Origin: Dendrobium chrysotoxum
Lineage: Eukaryota > Streptophyta > Magnoliopsida > Asparagales > Orchidaceae
Assembly: GCA_019925795.1 (NCBI GenBank)
Contig: CM034314.1
Coordinates: forward strand, 30,063,774 to 30,127,773
DNA: 64,000 nt
Reading direction: 5' to 3'
A program made the translations under genes and the position numbers. Shown piece by piece: positions 33,241-44,999 of this stretch. Each line of letters opens with the position of its first letter. Within the stretch, counting starts at the first letter, position 1. The notes under the pieces were generated by a model, which worked only from the letters and a program-made list of their open reading frames with translations, ran no database searches and was not told the origin of the DNA.

Positions 33241-33714
33241 ATTATTAATAAAATTTTCAATTCTTGAGCACACTTTACATCATTCGTATTTTAAGTGCTA
33301 AATCTAAAAAAACTTTTGACATAATCTTATCAGTTCAAACCATTCAAGCACGGTGAACAAGGTTCTATATAACGATCGAATGTTGTTTAAATATATTGGA
33401 CAGTGATTTGAATAGATTTAAAGCAATGTTTGAACAAGACTTGAATAAGGTTCTCACACTGTTTAAGCAATATTTGATAAGATGTGAAGAATGTTTGAAT
33501 GTGGTTTCAATACAGTTTGAGCTATGTTTTAATATGTTTCGAACAGGTTTTGGGTGAGATTTGAATTAAATGTTGAGGGATAAAATGTGATGATATAAGG
33601 GTGTTAGATTATACAAGTTGAGATATGGGCAAAGATTACTTGTGGTGGGACAAACAAAACATATCTATATCGTTATAAAATACTTACGAGAAATCATCAT
33701 AAAAGTCATTCATT
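33241..33714. other. Degenerate TGTTTGAA-rich repeat
   Basis: Between about 33360 and 33580 phrases such as ATGTTTGAAC, CTGTTTAAGC, GTTTGAATG and TTTGAGC recur every 20-30 bp, which suggests an eroded tandem array. No coding frame. Confidence 0.45.
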
Positions 33715-34110
33715 ATCAAGGGAGTAAATCTCCACTTCAACTCATCAAATCTTCTTTGGGTTCATTGAGTGTTCATTGCTTAGGATGCCTTTTCCTTCTT
33801 ACTTTCAATATAATAATGACTTAATGTGGCCATTGGAGTTGTTCCTATAGTGTGGGAAGTGTAGATTTAAATATGCAATCTTTAAGATTTAATAAAATGC
33901 ATCAAAATATTAATTTTTACCTAAATGATGACAACCAGAAAGTATAATATGAATTCTCTAGGGTTTCATTCACTTTTTCCCATATGGAGGACTTATATGG
34001 TGAAAGAAAGGGGGACGAGTGTGGATGCTACTAATGGCGAGTATAATTTCTTGCATCTTCTCATAGTGTAGGTTATTGATTAAGTCATTTTTTTTATATC
34101 TTTATCCATT
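33715..34110 (-). pseudogene. Decayed copy of the Rho-N gene (exons 1-2 with intron 1)
   Basis: It aligns with 17030-17400 in the same orientation. Landmarks in order: CTTCAACTCATC; GGCCATTGGAGTTG (33828-33841, identical at 17142-17155); the intron region TGCATCAAAA and TTTTTACCT; TCTCTAGG; GGCGAGTA; TTGCATC (start codon position kept); TGATTAAG. Intron 1 is kept, so the copy arose at DNA level and not by retroposition. CpG sites of the gene are mostly TpG or CpA here. The coding frame is lost, and exon 3 and most of exon 2's 3' part are not seen. Confidence 0.78.
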
Positions 34111-34285
34111 TTTCTTTTGCAAAGAATCATATGGATAGAATGGTGAAAGGAAGGGGGATGAGTGTGGATGCTACTAATGGCGAGTACAATTTCTTGCATC
34201 ATCTCACAATGTAGGTTATTGATTAAGACATTTTGTTAAGTTTTATCCATTACTTTTTTGCATAGAATCATATAGATAGAATTAA
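33997..34285 (-). repeat. Tandem duplication of about 145 bp of the pseudogene 5' end
   Basis: GGTGAAAGAAAGGGGGACGA starts at 33997, and its near-identical partner GGTGAAAGGAAGGGGGATGA at 34142. Both run through GGCGAGTA, CTTGCATC and GGTTATTGATTAAG to ATAGAATCATATRGATAGAA-like sequence. The two copies resemble each other more than either resembles the gene, so the duplication followed the gene copy. Confidence 0.85.
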
Positions 34286-36068
34286 TTTTAGAAATTATTA
34301 CATAAATTTAATATTCTTTTTATATATTTTAATTTTGTATATTATGATCATTCTTATTATTAATAATGTGGGAGTAACCTATATATCATTTTAAACTCTT
34401 ATATTTCTATTAATCAAAATCTATTATTTACTTATATAATACCAAAGTCTATTTAACATCTAAAAAATAGAACACTATTTAGTTGTGCTTGGCTCTTCGT
34501 TTAAGTCCTATGTGAGTCAACATCTTCATCTTCATGAACCTTTTTTTTAGTAATTCCATGAAATCTCACCAATGAACAACTACAAATTTAATGAATTCCT
34601 TTGCTCATATGATATTTTTGTTGATGGCATAAGCTTTTACAAAAATGGCATCTCCTTCACCATCTATTCTTATGCAACATCAATGGTCTTAACTTTCTCC
34701 ATCTTTTCGATGACAATTTCGCTCATAAATTTCCCATATAATTCTCTAAATATTTTTTTAATTTATTATTATTATCATTTAAAAAAATTGTAATAATTTA
34801 TATAAAAATTTCCTATAGGAGTTTGGATCCTTACTATTTATTATTTCTTATTGCTTGTTTTCTCTCCCTACTAGTATTGCTATTATAATTCAAATCATGC
34901 AATATTTTTTAATTAATTAAAAATACTTCAATAAAATTTATTTAATTAATCTCAATTTCCAATATGTATGAGACATCATATTATTAACTTTATGCTTTGG
35001 TTATCATTTCATATGTCTAAAGATGCGAGGCGATTTATTCAAGGCATATAATGTCACAACCCAACCCAATAAAACCCATAGATAGGACAAGCCATATTAC
35101 GTTAGATGGTGATAGACCAAGCCGAAGATCAAATTTGGAGAACTTTTCAAAAATCTTTGATTTTCACCGAACAACAGAGCTACTAATTTACTTTTTAAAA
35201 ATTGAAAATGCTCATCTATAATTTTTTTTTCATTATCATTAAAAAGCATATACAACAAAATCTTGACGATGCAGTACATAGCTATAACATAGACAGAGCA
35301 GAGAAAAATATAAGCATGACTGTTCAAAATTAAGAAAATTGAAAAATACATATATATCCTCTGATATATCAGATCATGCAACCTCAATTACTTAATCGAT
35401 TCCTTACTATTGTCTTGACTTAAAATAAAATTCATAATAAGTGTAAGCAATATATTTCAGTAGGCCATGCCCACCGATCTAAATTTTGAATACTTAATCA
35501 AATATTCATTTAACTAAATGAAAACAAATAGGTTCTTCCTGACAAGTAGTTACTGGGTCCTCTGGTACACCTACTAAATTAGATTCTTAGTAACATCCAT
35601 GTATTATTGAGATAGTTCAAGGAAGGTAAATCCATGCCTTATGTTAATATTTTTAAGTAATTTAATATTTATTATAACTCTAAATGCTATAAAACCTTTT
35701 TTTAAAAGCTTCATTAGTCTTTTGGTGACTAAAGCTCTAATTAAAGATATGAAGGATGCCTTCCTGAACTTATTTTTTCCCACATCCCCCTATTATAATG
35801 GGAAAGCTATAGGAGGGATTATAGGGATTATTTTTAATTTATTTTGTATGAATTAGTGTATATATTTAATGAAGTACATGTTAGCCTATCACAAGATATA
35901 TGAACAAGAATTAATGGCCAGGTGTCCAAATATCATATTTCTTATTTTATTTTAACATCTATGTGTTGATTAAGAGGACTATATATTTTATATAGTCATG
36001 TATTAAGATATTCTAGTATTTGGTCATGCTTTGCATTATAACACATGTCATAGGTTTGAGATCATAAA
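34286..36068. other. AT-rich intergenic DNA
   Basis: No gene or defined element is recognised. Short open frames at 34572-34793 (+), 35097-35387 (-) and 35641-35856 (+) are low-complexity and hydrophobic, without homologous features that I can name. Confidence 0.55.
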
Positions 36069-36394
36069 TGTTGTGACTCGAACTCACGAGTTTATATTTT
36101 TGATGATAACAAATATTATGACTCACATCTTTATATCTCATAGTACTTTCATTCTATACTTATTTGTGTGTATACTAACATTTCAGGAATACCATGCACG
36201 ATCCAACGAAGAATCAGAGCTCAAGATTGGGTAGAATAGGTTATGCTATAAAGAGTCTGTAATATTCATTGATGTAATTTTTGATTTCTTGAGTTGAGTC
36301 CTATAAAGGTGTTTCCTAGCTTGGTGATCATGCACACACACACTCAAGGGAGTGTGATTGATCCAAAACTAGAAGTTCAATTTTTGGAGTAATC

Positions 36395-36935
36395 ATCCTG
36401 GATGATTTATATCAACCTGGATGATCCAATATGATCTCAAAACCCTAACCGCCATAATAATTCGGGCAAGATTTTAGGTTTTAGTTTTTGGTCTAATCAT
36501 CCAGGATGATTTATATCGCACTGGATGATCTATGATAATGGTTCCTAAATTAATCATATGATTAATCAATTAAATATGCTTAATTTGATATTCTAATCAT
36601 CTTGAATGATCTGTATATCATATTGAATGGTTTATTCAAAATTTGTACTGATTGTCCTGGGCTATCCTGAGATCATCCAGGACTATCAGGTCAAATTTTG
36701 CACATCATCTTGAACGATCCTGAGATTATACTGGATGATCTTTGGCGATAGAATTGAGTTTTTTAGGGTTTTCTAAAGCCCTCTTTTTAAACACATTATC
36801 TTGGACGATCTTGAGATCATCCTGGATGATCTTTGGTGGTAGAATTAAGTTTTTAGGGTTTTTCGAAGCCCTCTTTATGAGCATATCGTCCTGGATGATC
36901 CTGCGATCATCCTGGACGATCTTTGCCTCTAGAAC
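36395..36935. promoter_or_regulatory. Paired palindrome array in the diverged LTR
   Basis: Two leading pairs are spaced 19 bp; five later pairs are spaced 21 bp with spacers such as CTGA, TTGA and CTGC. The arms are the same ATCRTCC/GGAYGAT as in the first element, although the surrounding sequence has diverged strongly. Each of the last pairs is followed by a similar block of about 100 bp (CTTTGGYGRTAGAATT..AGGGTTTT), so the unit itself has been amplified. Confidence 0.75.
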
Positions 36936-37059
36936 TGATTTGGAAGGGTTTTTAAAGCCCTTTATTTAAGGCTTGTTAAAGACTTTGAAAGAGTAATTGG
37001 CAGCTATTGAGTCTTCATTTCTTTTGAAGAAAACTTGAAGAGAGAGCTTAAAAGGGAGA

Positions 37060-37305
37060 GTGGAAAGGGTGGAGTTTGAGAGGGGGAAGAGCCTTGGTAG
37101 AAAAGGTAAGAATGTTAAGATTTCTTCTGATGTTATCTGCTTTGGATGTAGAAAACTTGGACATATAAAAAATCAGTGCGCAAACTTAAAAACTCTTCCT
37201 AAAAAGGAAAAGTGTAAAGCTAAACAAATTGTAAAAAGGGCAAATAATGTAAAGCAAAAAATCTCCTGGGCAAACCTAGCTTCTAAATCATCAGACTTGG
37301 AGTGA
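37060..37305 (+). pseudogene. Short gag fragment with intact CCHC zinc knuckle
   Basis: An open frame of 81 codons; the first part is read-through of the LTR leader. From about 37105 it aligns with the SIRE gag and contains CFGCRKLGHIKNQC, a complete C-x2-C-x4-H-x4-C nucleic-acid-binding knuckle, followed by a Lys-rich tail ending at a TGA. The corresponding knuckle of the first element is destroyed. The frame does not begin with a family start codon, so translation is doubtful; it is best regarded as a deletion remnant. Confidence 0.65.
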
Positions 37306-38766
37306 GATGATGTGAATTAAAGTTTCACTTGTGTGTTTGTACTTATTTTGTTTGTGTGAATATTTTTACGTTTTGTGTTGTTTTTTATGTTTTCATTTTA
37401 TTCTTTTTTGTTTTTGTTTTCGCAATCTTTTATTTTATTTTTTTATATAATTGTTAATTTCTTTGATCAGCACACACATATCACATTTTTGTTTAGTATA
37501 TGCTTTTAAAAATTAAATAACTTTTCAAAAGATCATTTTTTTCTAAAAATGAAAAATTTACCTCCTATTTTCTTGAAATTTTATGTAAGTTATGGTTGAC
37601 TTCTCTAAAAATTAGTCAAAGAAAAGAAACTCATGATTTTGTCTCTCTATCTCATTTCTTTAATGAGGCTATTTCCCTTTTGATTCAAAATCATCATCAA
37701 ATTATGAATTGGATCTTGAAATTGAACTTTTTTCATCTCCCCACATTTTCTCTATCTCATAGAGATTTTTTACAAGTTGTTGAATCTATTTCATTATTTT
37801 CTTAATCAAGCTGTTCATTTTTGTCACTAGATTGAGTTTTCTTTAGTCCTTAAAATTACAGAAAGGAAGCATATTTGTAGAAAAAAAAAGAGGCATAAAA
37901 TGAGCCCAAAGCTAAAAAGATGCGCAATATCTCTAAAATAAAAAATCAAAAGATGCACAATGTCACCAAAATGAAAAGATACACAAAGTGTATCAAAAGA
38001 TATGCAAAGTGCGCTAAAAACTAATAAGGAGGCACAAAATGAACCCACAATGAGCTAGCTTACCTTTTTTGTACTTCTTAAATCTTAAGAAAACCCTTAT
38101 ATCTATTAATATTTCAATACTTGAGTTTGGAAATCATGACTTTAGATTCACCTTTTTGCATTAATCTTCTATTAGATATATTTCATGCAAGGAGTTTTGA
38201 GAAGATTATTATTTCCTTCTCTAATTTGTTCCTTGATTTAGATATTTTCCTTAAAAACTTTTTTAGCCCTTAAGAAACCTGAGTTTGAATTAACAATTTC
38301 TGATTCTCTATCCTTCTGAGATTATGCGTGGTCAATACATGCCTTAATATATTTTTGAATAAAATTAAGAGGTAACTTTCTCATTCCAAGAAAATTTTGA
38401 TATTTCAAACTGATTCTTCTAAAATTTTTTCACCAGATCAGGAACCATTTTAATCTTTTAATCAGTTTTCTCTATTTTGTTTTTCTATGCTCCTATTCTT
38501 TTAGATAATGTCAAAGGGGAAGAACGTACTGTTGTATTTGTGTTTGAACGTACTGTTATTTTTTTTTGTTATATTTATTTAGTTTATCTTTTTTATCTGG
38601 TTATTTATTTTATTTTATGTGTTTTGTTTTAAAAAAATTTAAAAAGATAGAAAGTTATATTTTCCTATATTTTTAAAATTTTTATCTTAGTGAGGGGGAG
38701 ATTAGGAGAAAATACTTTTAGTTTGAAAATTCACCAGTAATGTTTGCCATTATCAAAAAGGGGGAG

Positions 38767-39570
38767 GCATCAACTTTTTTGATTCATAAATAACAATAAC
38801 TTTGGCATCAAACTTATCAAGTTGGCAAAGTAGAATTTTATTTACCCTTTCAAAGTTTGAAAATTCTTTACCTAAAGCATGTAATGATGTTACAATTTGA
38901 GTAAACCTAGTATACATGTCTAAAATTATCTCATAAGATTTCATGATAAAAAGTTCATAATCATGCATTAGAATATTCAACTTAGATTGCTTAACTTTGC
39001 TAGTTCCTTCATATGTAATGTATAGTTTATTCTAAATTTCTTTGCCAGTAGTACATATAGATGTTATCATGCAATCATCAGAATTTAAAGAACAAAAAAA
39101 ATAATTCAAATATTTAACATTTAATTGAGCATTAATTTGATCTACTCTACTCAATTCAGAAAAAGGAATATTAGTTTTGATTTCATCTATAATATGTGAC
39201 GGTACAGAATAATCAGTTTAAATCATATGCCACATGCGATAATCTATTGATTTTAAGAAAGTAGACATACGGATTTTCTAAAAATCAAAAGTAATATTTT
39301 CAAATAAAGGCGGTCAACGTGATTGAATATCCTTCTGTAATATTACGATTTCCAAAATTAGCCATGAATCGAAATTCAAAAGATTTTCAAAACTTAATTT
39401 TATGAATCCCGCTCTGATACTACTTGCAAGTTCGTGAGGGGTGTTAAGCCCTAAAGAACTAGTCCAGAGGCCAACCAAGAGGAGGGGGGGGGGGGGGGGG
39501 GCTGAATTGGATAATTAAAAATACTTCTTTAACAAAAAGAAATATCTTTTTATATCTTTGTCGCCATAAC
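38767..39570 (-). mobile_element. SIRE-like fragment in opposite orientation (LTR end, PBS, gag)
   Basis: On the minus strand: LTR end with CCTCTTGGTTGGCC-like sequence and a run of 18 C (plus-strand G at 39484-39501), the LTR ending ..TTGCA at 39425, a PBS TAGTATCAGAG at 39412-39422 (one mismatch to the standard), then gag down to 38767. The gag stretch at 38980-38753 matches the gag core of the first element (HDYELF, YTRFTQIVTSLHALG, ESKKL). The LTR is only partly present; similarity fades near 39570. Confidence 0.82.
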
Positions 39571-40240
39571 ATAAAGAGAACTTTAAATGCACATAAGTTC
39601 ATTAACATGTCACATTAGGAAAGAAAGATTTTGGATACCTCTTTTAGATTAAGATAAAGGATAGTCAAATAAGGTTTCATACTCTGATTATAAATTATGT
39701 AGAACTCAAAAGAAGCTTTAAAATTTTTTTTGAACATGTGGGGATGACTGAATAGAGTTCAAACTCAGCCCAAGTTAACAAAAATTGTTACTTCATTAAC
39801 TATCATATAATGAAGGACTCAACTACTCTCTCCTCTACATATGTTCCAACGACATCCTACAAATATGGAACAAATTCCAATCCTTAGGGAATTTGAAATT
39901 CTTTTTATTTTAAGCATAGATCAATATACTTTTATTTTATTTTATTTTGTAGATGTTCTAATGAATGGTTAGTGATAATCTAAAGTAAAGTAGAAAGTGT
40001 TGACATTTGATACTTTCTTGGTTCGATAACTATTTTTCTTATTTTATCGATGGGTTGGAATTAAATTATTTATATTATTTAATTAAAAATCTTGAATAAT
40101 TTCTTTATTATATCTACCTTAAATGCCTTTTCATCATTCCTTAAGTGTTGCATCCATATTCCATTAGAAACATTTAAGAAGTAAAGGAAGAAGTTATGCC
40201 ATCCGAAGGGATATACTTACCCTCTTCCAAAGTATCTAAT
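39571..40240. other. Unassigned AT-rich DNA
   Basis: No coding frame or repeat is recognised. It could be the diverged rest of the minus-strand LTR, but no palindrome motif is present. Confidence 0.45.
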
Positions 40241-40249
40241 CTCATGGGA

Positions 40250-40510
40250 CAAGGGCCCCTAACCAAAATTTTCAATTTTGAGCTAAATCTCCTTGGTAAA
40301 TTTTTGAATGATATCTATTTCCACTAAAACCCTAGCAATAGGAGTCCTAGAATGGGAAGTAGTGGCATGATTGGTTTGCAAAGGGCAACGAAAAATGGAT
40401 CTTAAGGCATGGAGAACTTGAGAGTTAAACAAATGAAATCTTAAATGGGGAAAGGGGATCCATACTAGAACAATCGGGTATTCCTCCTTTATGTAAAAGA
40501 AAGGGGTCCA
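40250..40510 (-). pseudogene. LINE ORF1 (DUF4283) fragment
   Basis: On the minus strand a short frame reads like the DUF4283 core: a V-W-I-P-F-P-H-L-R-F-H segment, LHALRSIFRCPLQ, then a TPIARVLVEIDI end. The same core is seen in the LINE at 52900-53340. Nothing of the flanking LINE is recognised. Confidence 0.6.
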
Positions 40511-40549
40511 TTTATATGCTAGTGACTATGCTATTAGAGTGATTTTAGG

Positions 40550-41562
40550 GAAAAGGTATGAAAAGAAATTTCATGCTATTTAAAATGCTAGTAGATGTTT
40601 AATGATGCCAAAATTAACTATATAACTACTGAATACGAGTTACTAGTAATAATATTTTTCTTCAGTAAGTTTATATTTTATTTGATTTCCATAAAATTAA
40701 CTATTTTTAGTTATCACTCTACTATCAAATACTTTTTAACCAAGAAAGATATGAAACCAAGATTAATTAGGTAGATTTTATTGCTATAGGGATTTGAAGT
40801 AGAGATTCTTGATAGGAAAGGATCTAAAAATTAGGTGGCTAATCATCTATCTTAATCAGAGAGGGAAGATTCTGATCATAATGCTAATGAAATTAATTAA
40901 CTTTTTCCTTATGAAAAGTTGTTCGCACTACAATCTTTGAATGTGCTTTGGTATGTTGACATTGTTAATTTATTTTTTATTGGTGTAATGCTTCCTAACA
41001 TGTCTTACACCCAAACGTACAAAATCATGCAAGATACTAAAATCTACTTTTGGGATGAGCCTTATCTATTTAGGGAATATAAAGATTAAATCATTAGGTA
41101 GTGTGTCATTGTGGATGTGATGCAACCTATTATTAGTCAAGGTCTTGATTCTGAGTATTGAGGGCATTTTAGAGGCTTTAGAGCTACTTCTATGATCCTT
41201 CATTCTAAATTTCATTAGCCAACCCTATTTTTAGGATGTAAATGATTGGGTTAAATGATGTGATAGATGCGATAGGGTAGCAAATATTTCTAAGAGGAAT
41301 ACAATGCCCTTTAATTTCATGCTTGAAGGTGAAATTTTTAATGCTTAGATATTCGACTTAATGGGTCTATTTGCTCAATCCTTTAAGAGTTAATATATTT
41401 TGGTAATAGTCAATTTTTCCTCCAAGTGGATGGAAGGAATAGTAACTCCTAAAACTAATGCTCAAGTAGTAATTAAGTTGTTAAACAAAAATATATATTT
41501 TTTATATTTAGAGTGCCTAGAGTCATCATAAGTGATATGGGTATTAAGAATAAATTATGTAC
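40550..41562 (+). pseudogene. Athila/Tat-type gypsy pol: RNase H and integrase N-terminal half, broken
   Basis: Frames rich in stops match in order: RNase H end (FHAI-type start, then LTKKD-like and DRKGSKN..VANHLS at about 40730-40850), the segment before integrase with WYVDIVN and FFWDEPYLF-like residues (40950-41080), a zinc-finger region with CDRCDRVANISKRN (about 41260-41300) and integrase start (MPFNFMLEGEIFNA, about 41305-41345), to VPRVIISDMGIKN at 41560. gypsy order (RT-RNase H-integrase) and the wording of these blocks point to the Athila branch. Confidence 0.75.
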
Positions 41563-43135
41563 TGTTTATTATATTTAAATATAATTAAAAATTATTATTT
41601 TAGTTATATTTGTGCAAAAAATATTTAGGGAAAGGAAAAATCTATAAGTGTTGAATAACACCACGGCGCCATTAATGAAAGCGCCACCATATTATGATCG
41701 TCAATGCCCCAGCATCAAAATGCAGACATGGTAGCACTAGCTGCTCAATTATTACAACATTGTAGTGACCCAAAGGTCATTGTTGTGGTGCATCATAGTG
41801 TCACTGTGCTAAAAATTAGCACTACATCACTAGAGCCTCAAGAAAATGAGCTTTGGAGCACCGAGCTGCCTCAGTGCCTGATTTCACATTCAAGCACCAT
41901 AGTTATTAAATTTTGAAACACCATAATGGAGCAGTTATAGAATGGAGGAGCCTTGTTGACTCAGCCAAAATAAGCACCAATTCAATCATTAACCAGGCCA
42001 GGTTAATGTTGCGATATGGCAGAGCAAGCATTACAGGGCTGACTTGTTAGTTTATTTATGAATGCTAGAATACCACCTTGTCATGCATTGTGACTTCTAA
42101 ATTTATCCCTATACTTACTATAAATAGCTTTTAGTTCTATTATTTGGAGAATTCTATCACTTGAGTAAAAATTTATAACTTTTACTATATCTCTTTAGTG
42201 CCCCCTTAGAGTAAATTCTAAGGGAGGCTAAGAAAGTCCAAGAAACCTTCATTAGGAGATTTTAGCCTATTTTATGGAAGCAACTCTATTGCTAGAGGTA
42301 GGAGTGTGGAGAATATCAACTGATCCTTTTAGGTGACAATTTTCTTATTACTTCTCATGTATCCCTTCTATTAATGAATAAAATAAAAATGACTTTGCTT
42401 TTTGCATCTAATTCTAAGTTTTGGGCTGATGATGTAAAAGCATAATAAATACTAATGTAGACTCTGGTGCCTTGAATGATTATATATATTTTTTCAATAT
42501 TTTCCATTCTTTATTTAATACATATAATGACCATGTGTGTAGTTAATATCAAGTGTGATGTATAGCCACGATAGAGGAATGCTAGAACAAATATGATTAT
42601 TAAAATAGAATGATGACGTGGCAAGACATAGGATGTTTAAATTTCTATGTTCTATGGAGAAGTATAATTATAGGAAGATCATAAACTTTTCTTTTCCCCT
42701 ATATAAAATTGGCAGAGATATGCAGATGCATATGCTCTTATCCACATCTAAAATTAAGAGTCTCATTAGGAAAACTATGTTATTTTGCATTCTTTAGTCC
42801 AAAATACTTTATCAATATAAGTATCAAAATCTTCTTTCAAATTTCTTTAAGTGGAAAAAAATCAAAAATATCATTTTTACATTTAGTAGGATAATTTGTG
42901 CATTTGAAATAAGCAGTAGTAGTTTAATTTTAATTATGCAAAATACCTTCTTGTGGGATCGACACTCTTCTCTATCACTTTATTACTTGATCAACATATA
43001 TACTTGCATATTTTGTGGGATTTTACTATTTTTATATTAAAGATAACCTAAGCATATTCATATTGCATACTAGTATATGTGTAAATCATATCGTTGACTG
43101 TATAGCTTAATTTACACTAGAAAAAGCCACCTACA
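41563..43135. mobile_element. LTR-like insertion splitting the gypsy integrase
   Basis: The integrase reading stops at about 41562 and resumes at about 43150. The block between has no coding frame. It contains many GCACTA/GTGCC-type phrases (41660-41960) and, near its right end, TGTGGGATCGACACTC (about 42953), a phrase common near LTR ends of plant gypsy elements. It begins TGTTTATT. A solo LTR of about 1.5 kb is the likeliest reading; no target duplication was found. Confidence 0.5.
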
Positions 43136-43149
43136 CCGAGCATATCCCC

Positions 43150-43770
43150 CATCACGGGGCATCCATTTTTTTATTAGGAGAATAAAGAATCTAATTTTAA
43201 AACTTGGAATTAAGAGTAGAATAAGAAATGCTTACCATCCCCAAACTAGTGGTCTAGTTGAGATAAGTATTCTAGAGATTAAAAAAAATGTTAGAGAAAA
43301 GTTTTTGTCCAAATATGAAAGACTGGTCATTAAGATTGGACGATACATTGCGGGATTATAGGATTGCTTAGGAAACATTAATTGGAATGTCTCGCTATAA
43401 GTAAATTTTGGATAAATCTTGACATTTTCCCCTAAAATTAGAGTATAAAGCTTTCTTGGCACTAAATAAACTAAATTACAACCTTAAGGATGTTGGAGAT
43501 AAAAATGCTTACAAAATTAAATGAATTAGAAGAACTTAAAAATATTGAATACGAGAATGTTAAATTATATAAAGAGCATATTAAAAGGTGGCATGATCAT
43601 AAGCTTGTTAAAAAAGAAATTAAGACTTGAAAACAAGTTTTGTTATATATTTCAAGATTAAAATTACTTCTATAGAAGCTTAAGTCCACATGGTTAGGGA
43701 AGTTCACTATTATAAATGTGTTTATTTATGGAGCTGTGAATATTAGATAAAATAAATATTATACCACAAT
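43150..43770 (+). pseudogene. gypsy integrase C-terminal half, broken
   Basis: The reading continues from 41560: a segment ending NAYHPQTSGLVEISILEIKK (about 43227-43290) holds the block that carries the catalytic Glu in gypsy integrases. It is followed by the YKAFLGTK-like, LNELEE-like and RWHDH-like blocks of the Athila integrase tail at 43440-43610. A stop interrupts almost every block. Confidence 0.75.
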
Positions 43771-43929
43771 GTTACTTATCCTTAGTGCCACAGTGCTTAT
43801 ACCCATGTTGACTATTTGACCATGCACCTTAGTGCTAGTCGCATTATACATATGGTGGGCAATTTTTCTCTCATTTCACTTGTGCAATATGTTTCCCTTA
43901 TCCTTATATTTCAAGATCCCTAGTTATTC

Positions 43930-44980
43930 CAACCCTTTAGTAATGTCTTATAAGATTACAAGTGATAGAAAGAGGTTTGATTCAACTTTTTGTGAGGCTA
44001 GGAGGTTTGTTAGTGTTGCCACTTAAGAGAGATATAATTGTGTGGTGAGTAAAACCATAATTCTTGAGCATGAGTTTGATAATCTCAGAAGATTATACAG
44101 AAAAACTAAGATTTTATTATAGATCAGTCTCATCCTACTAATGCTTATGTAGTTTGGGAATTATTCACGAATATGGAGGAGCGCCAAAATGAGTGCCTCT
44201 TTATTTATGATAAGTGGGTCACCTTCACTCCCATAACAATAAACTGGGTCTTTTGAACCCCAATTTTTGGTTTTTTGGTAACAAGTGCCTAAAGCTTTAC
44301 ACCTCAACTATATATTAAGAAGAGATTTTTAGGTTCCTAACATGGAGTGACTTAAATGCCTAGTGAAAGAGGAGAGATGATAAAATTATTTATCTTCCTA
44401 TGTCAGCCCTCACCTATGAGTCTTAAGCCTTGAACTAGTTAATTTATGTCAGGCTCATGCCTAATAGAAACATATGTGAGGTGACAAAGGATAGCATAAT
44501 TTTAAATTATTGTATAAAAATAGGATTATTGATTATTTGAAGATTGTCTTCCAGTCCATAAATTACATGCTTAGGGGGTCCATATTAATCGGTTTAAGGT
44601 ATCCTAATCTTATGTGTGAATTATGTGAATTTGTTAGGGTAGTAGAAAACTCAGGGGAGCAGCATATTTTGCTTACTTTTGCCCTAATGAGATCTAATAT
44701 CAAAACCTTTAAAACCACCTTTACAAAAAGGGGAAAGGAATCTATCTAGTCGACCCAACCTAATAAGTTATGGATTACAAATCCAAGGATGTAAGAGATC
44801 AGGTGGGGAACCTTAAGGATAAAGTTAATTTGATTGAGTTTTGTATAGATGAATTCAGGTAGCAGTTGATAGGGCTAGAATTGGGGATGTATTCTTATTA
44901 TATCATTATGACTAGCACCAAAGGCATTATAAGTGTAAGACTGACTATAATGCAACCATGGTTAGCATGTTAAAGAGCTG
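43930..44980 (+). pseudogene. Post-integrase Athila ORF relic
   Basis: A segment with RRFVSVAT..ERYN (about 43990-44035) and broken frames up to 44980 resemble the ORF that follows pol in Athila elements. The stretch around 44720-44880 (RDQVGNLKDKVNLIEFCIDE) is coiled-coil-like. The assignment rests on position and short similarities only. Confidence 0.4.
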
Positions 44981-44999
44981 AGAGGCAGAATGTATTTCT

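Larger units (their letters stand above)
36069..38766 (+). mobile_element. Internally deleted SIRE-like element (LTR part, gag knuckle, post-pol region, PPT)
   Basis: The LTR-like part begins TGTTGTGACTCG at about 36069 and parallels the first element step by step: TTTTGATGAT, TTTCAGG, CACACACACACTCAAG, palindrome pairs, GAGAGAG leader. It passes at about 37060 into a gag zinc-knuckle frame and then at about 37320 straight into the post-pol region, with the AAGAGGCATAAAATGAGCCC phrase at 37889 and the purine run at 38507. It ends in the PPT AAAAAGGGGGAG at 38755-38766. The LTR end with PBS, most of gag, all of pol and the third ORF are missing. It has no 3' LTR: antisense sequence of a second element starts at the PPT. 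Confidence 0.8.
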
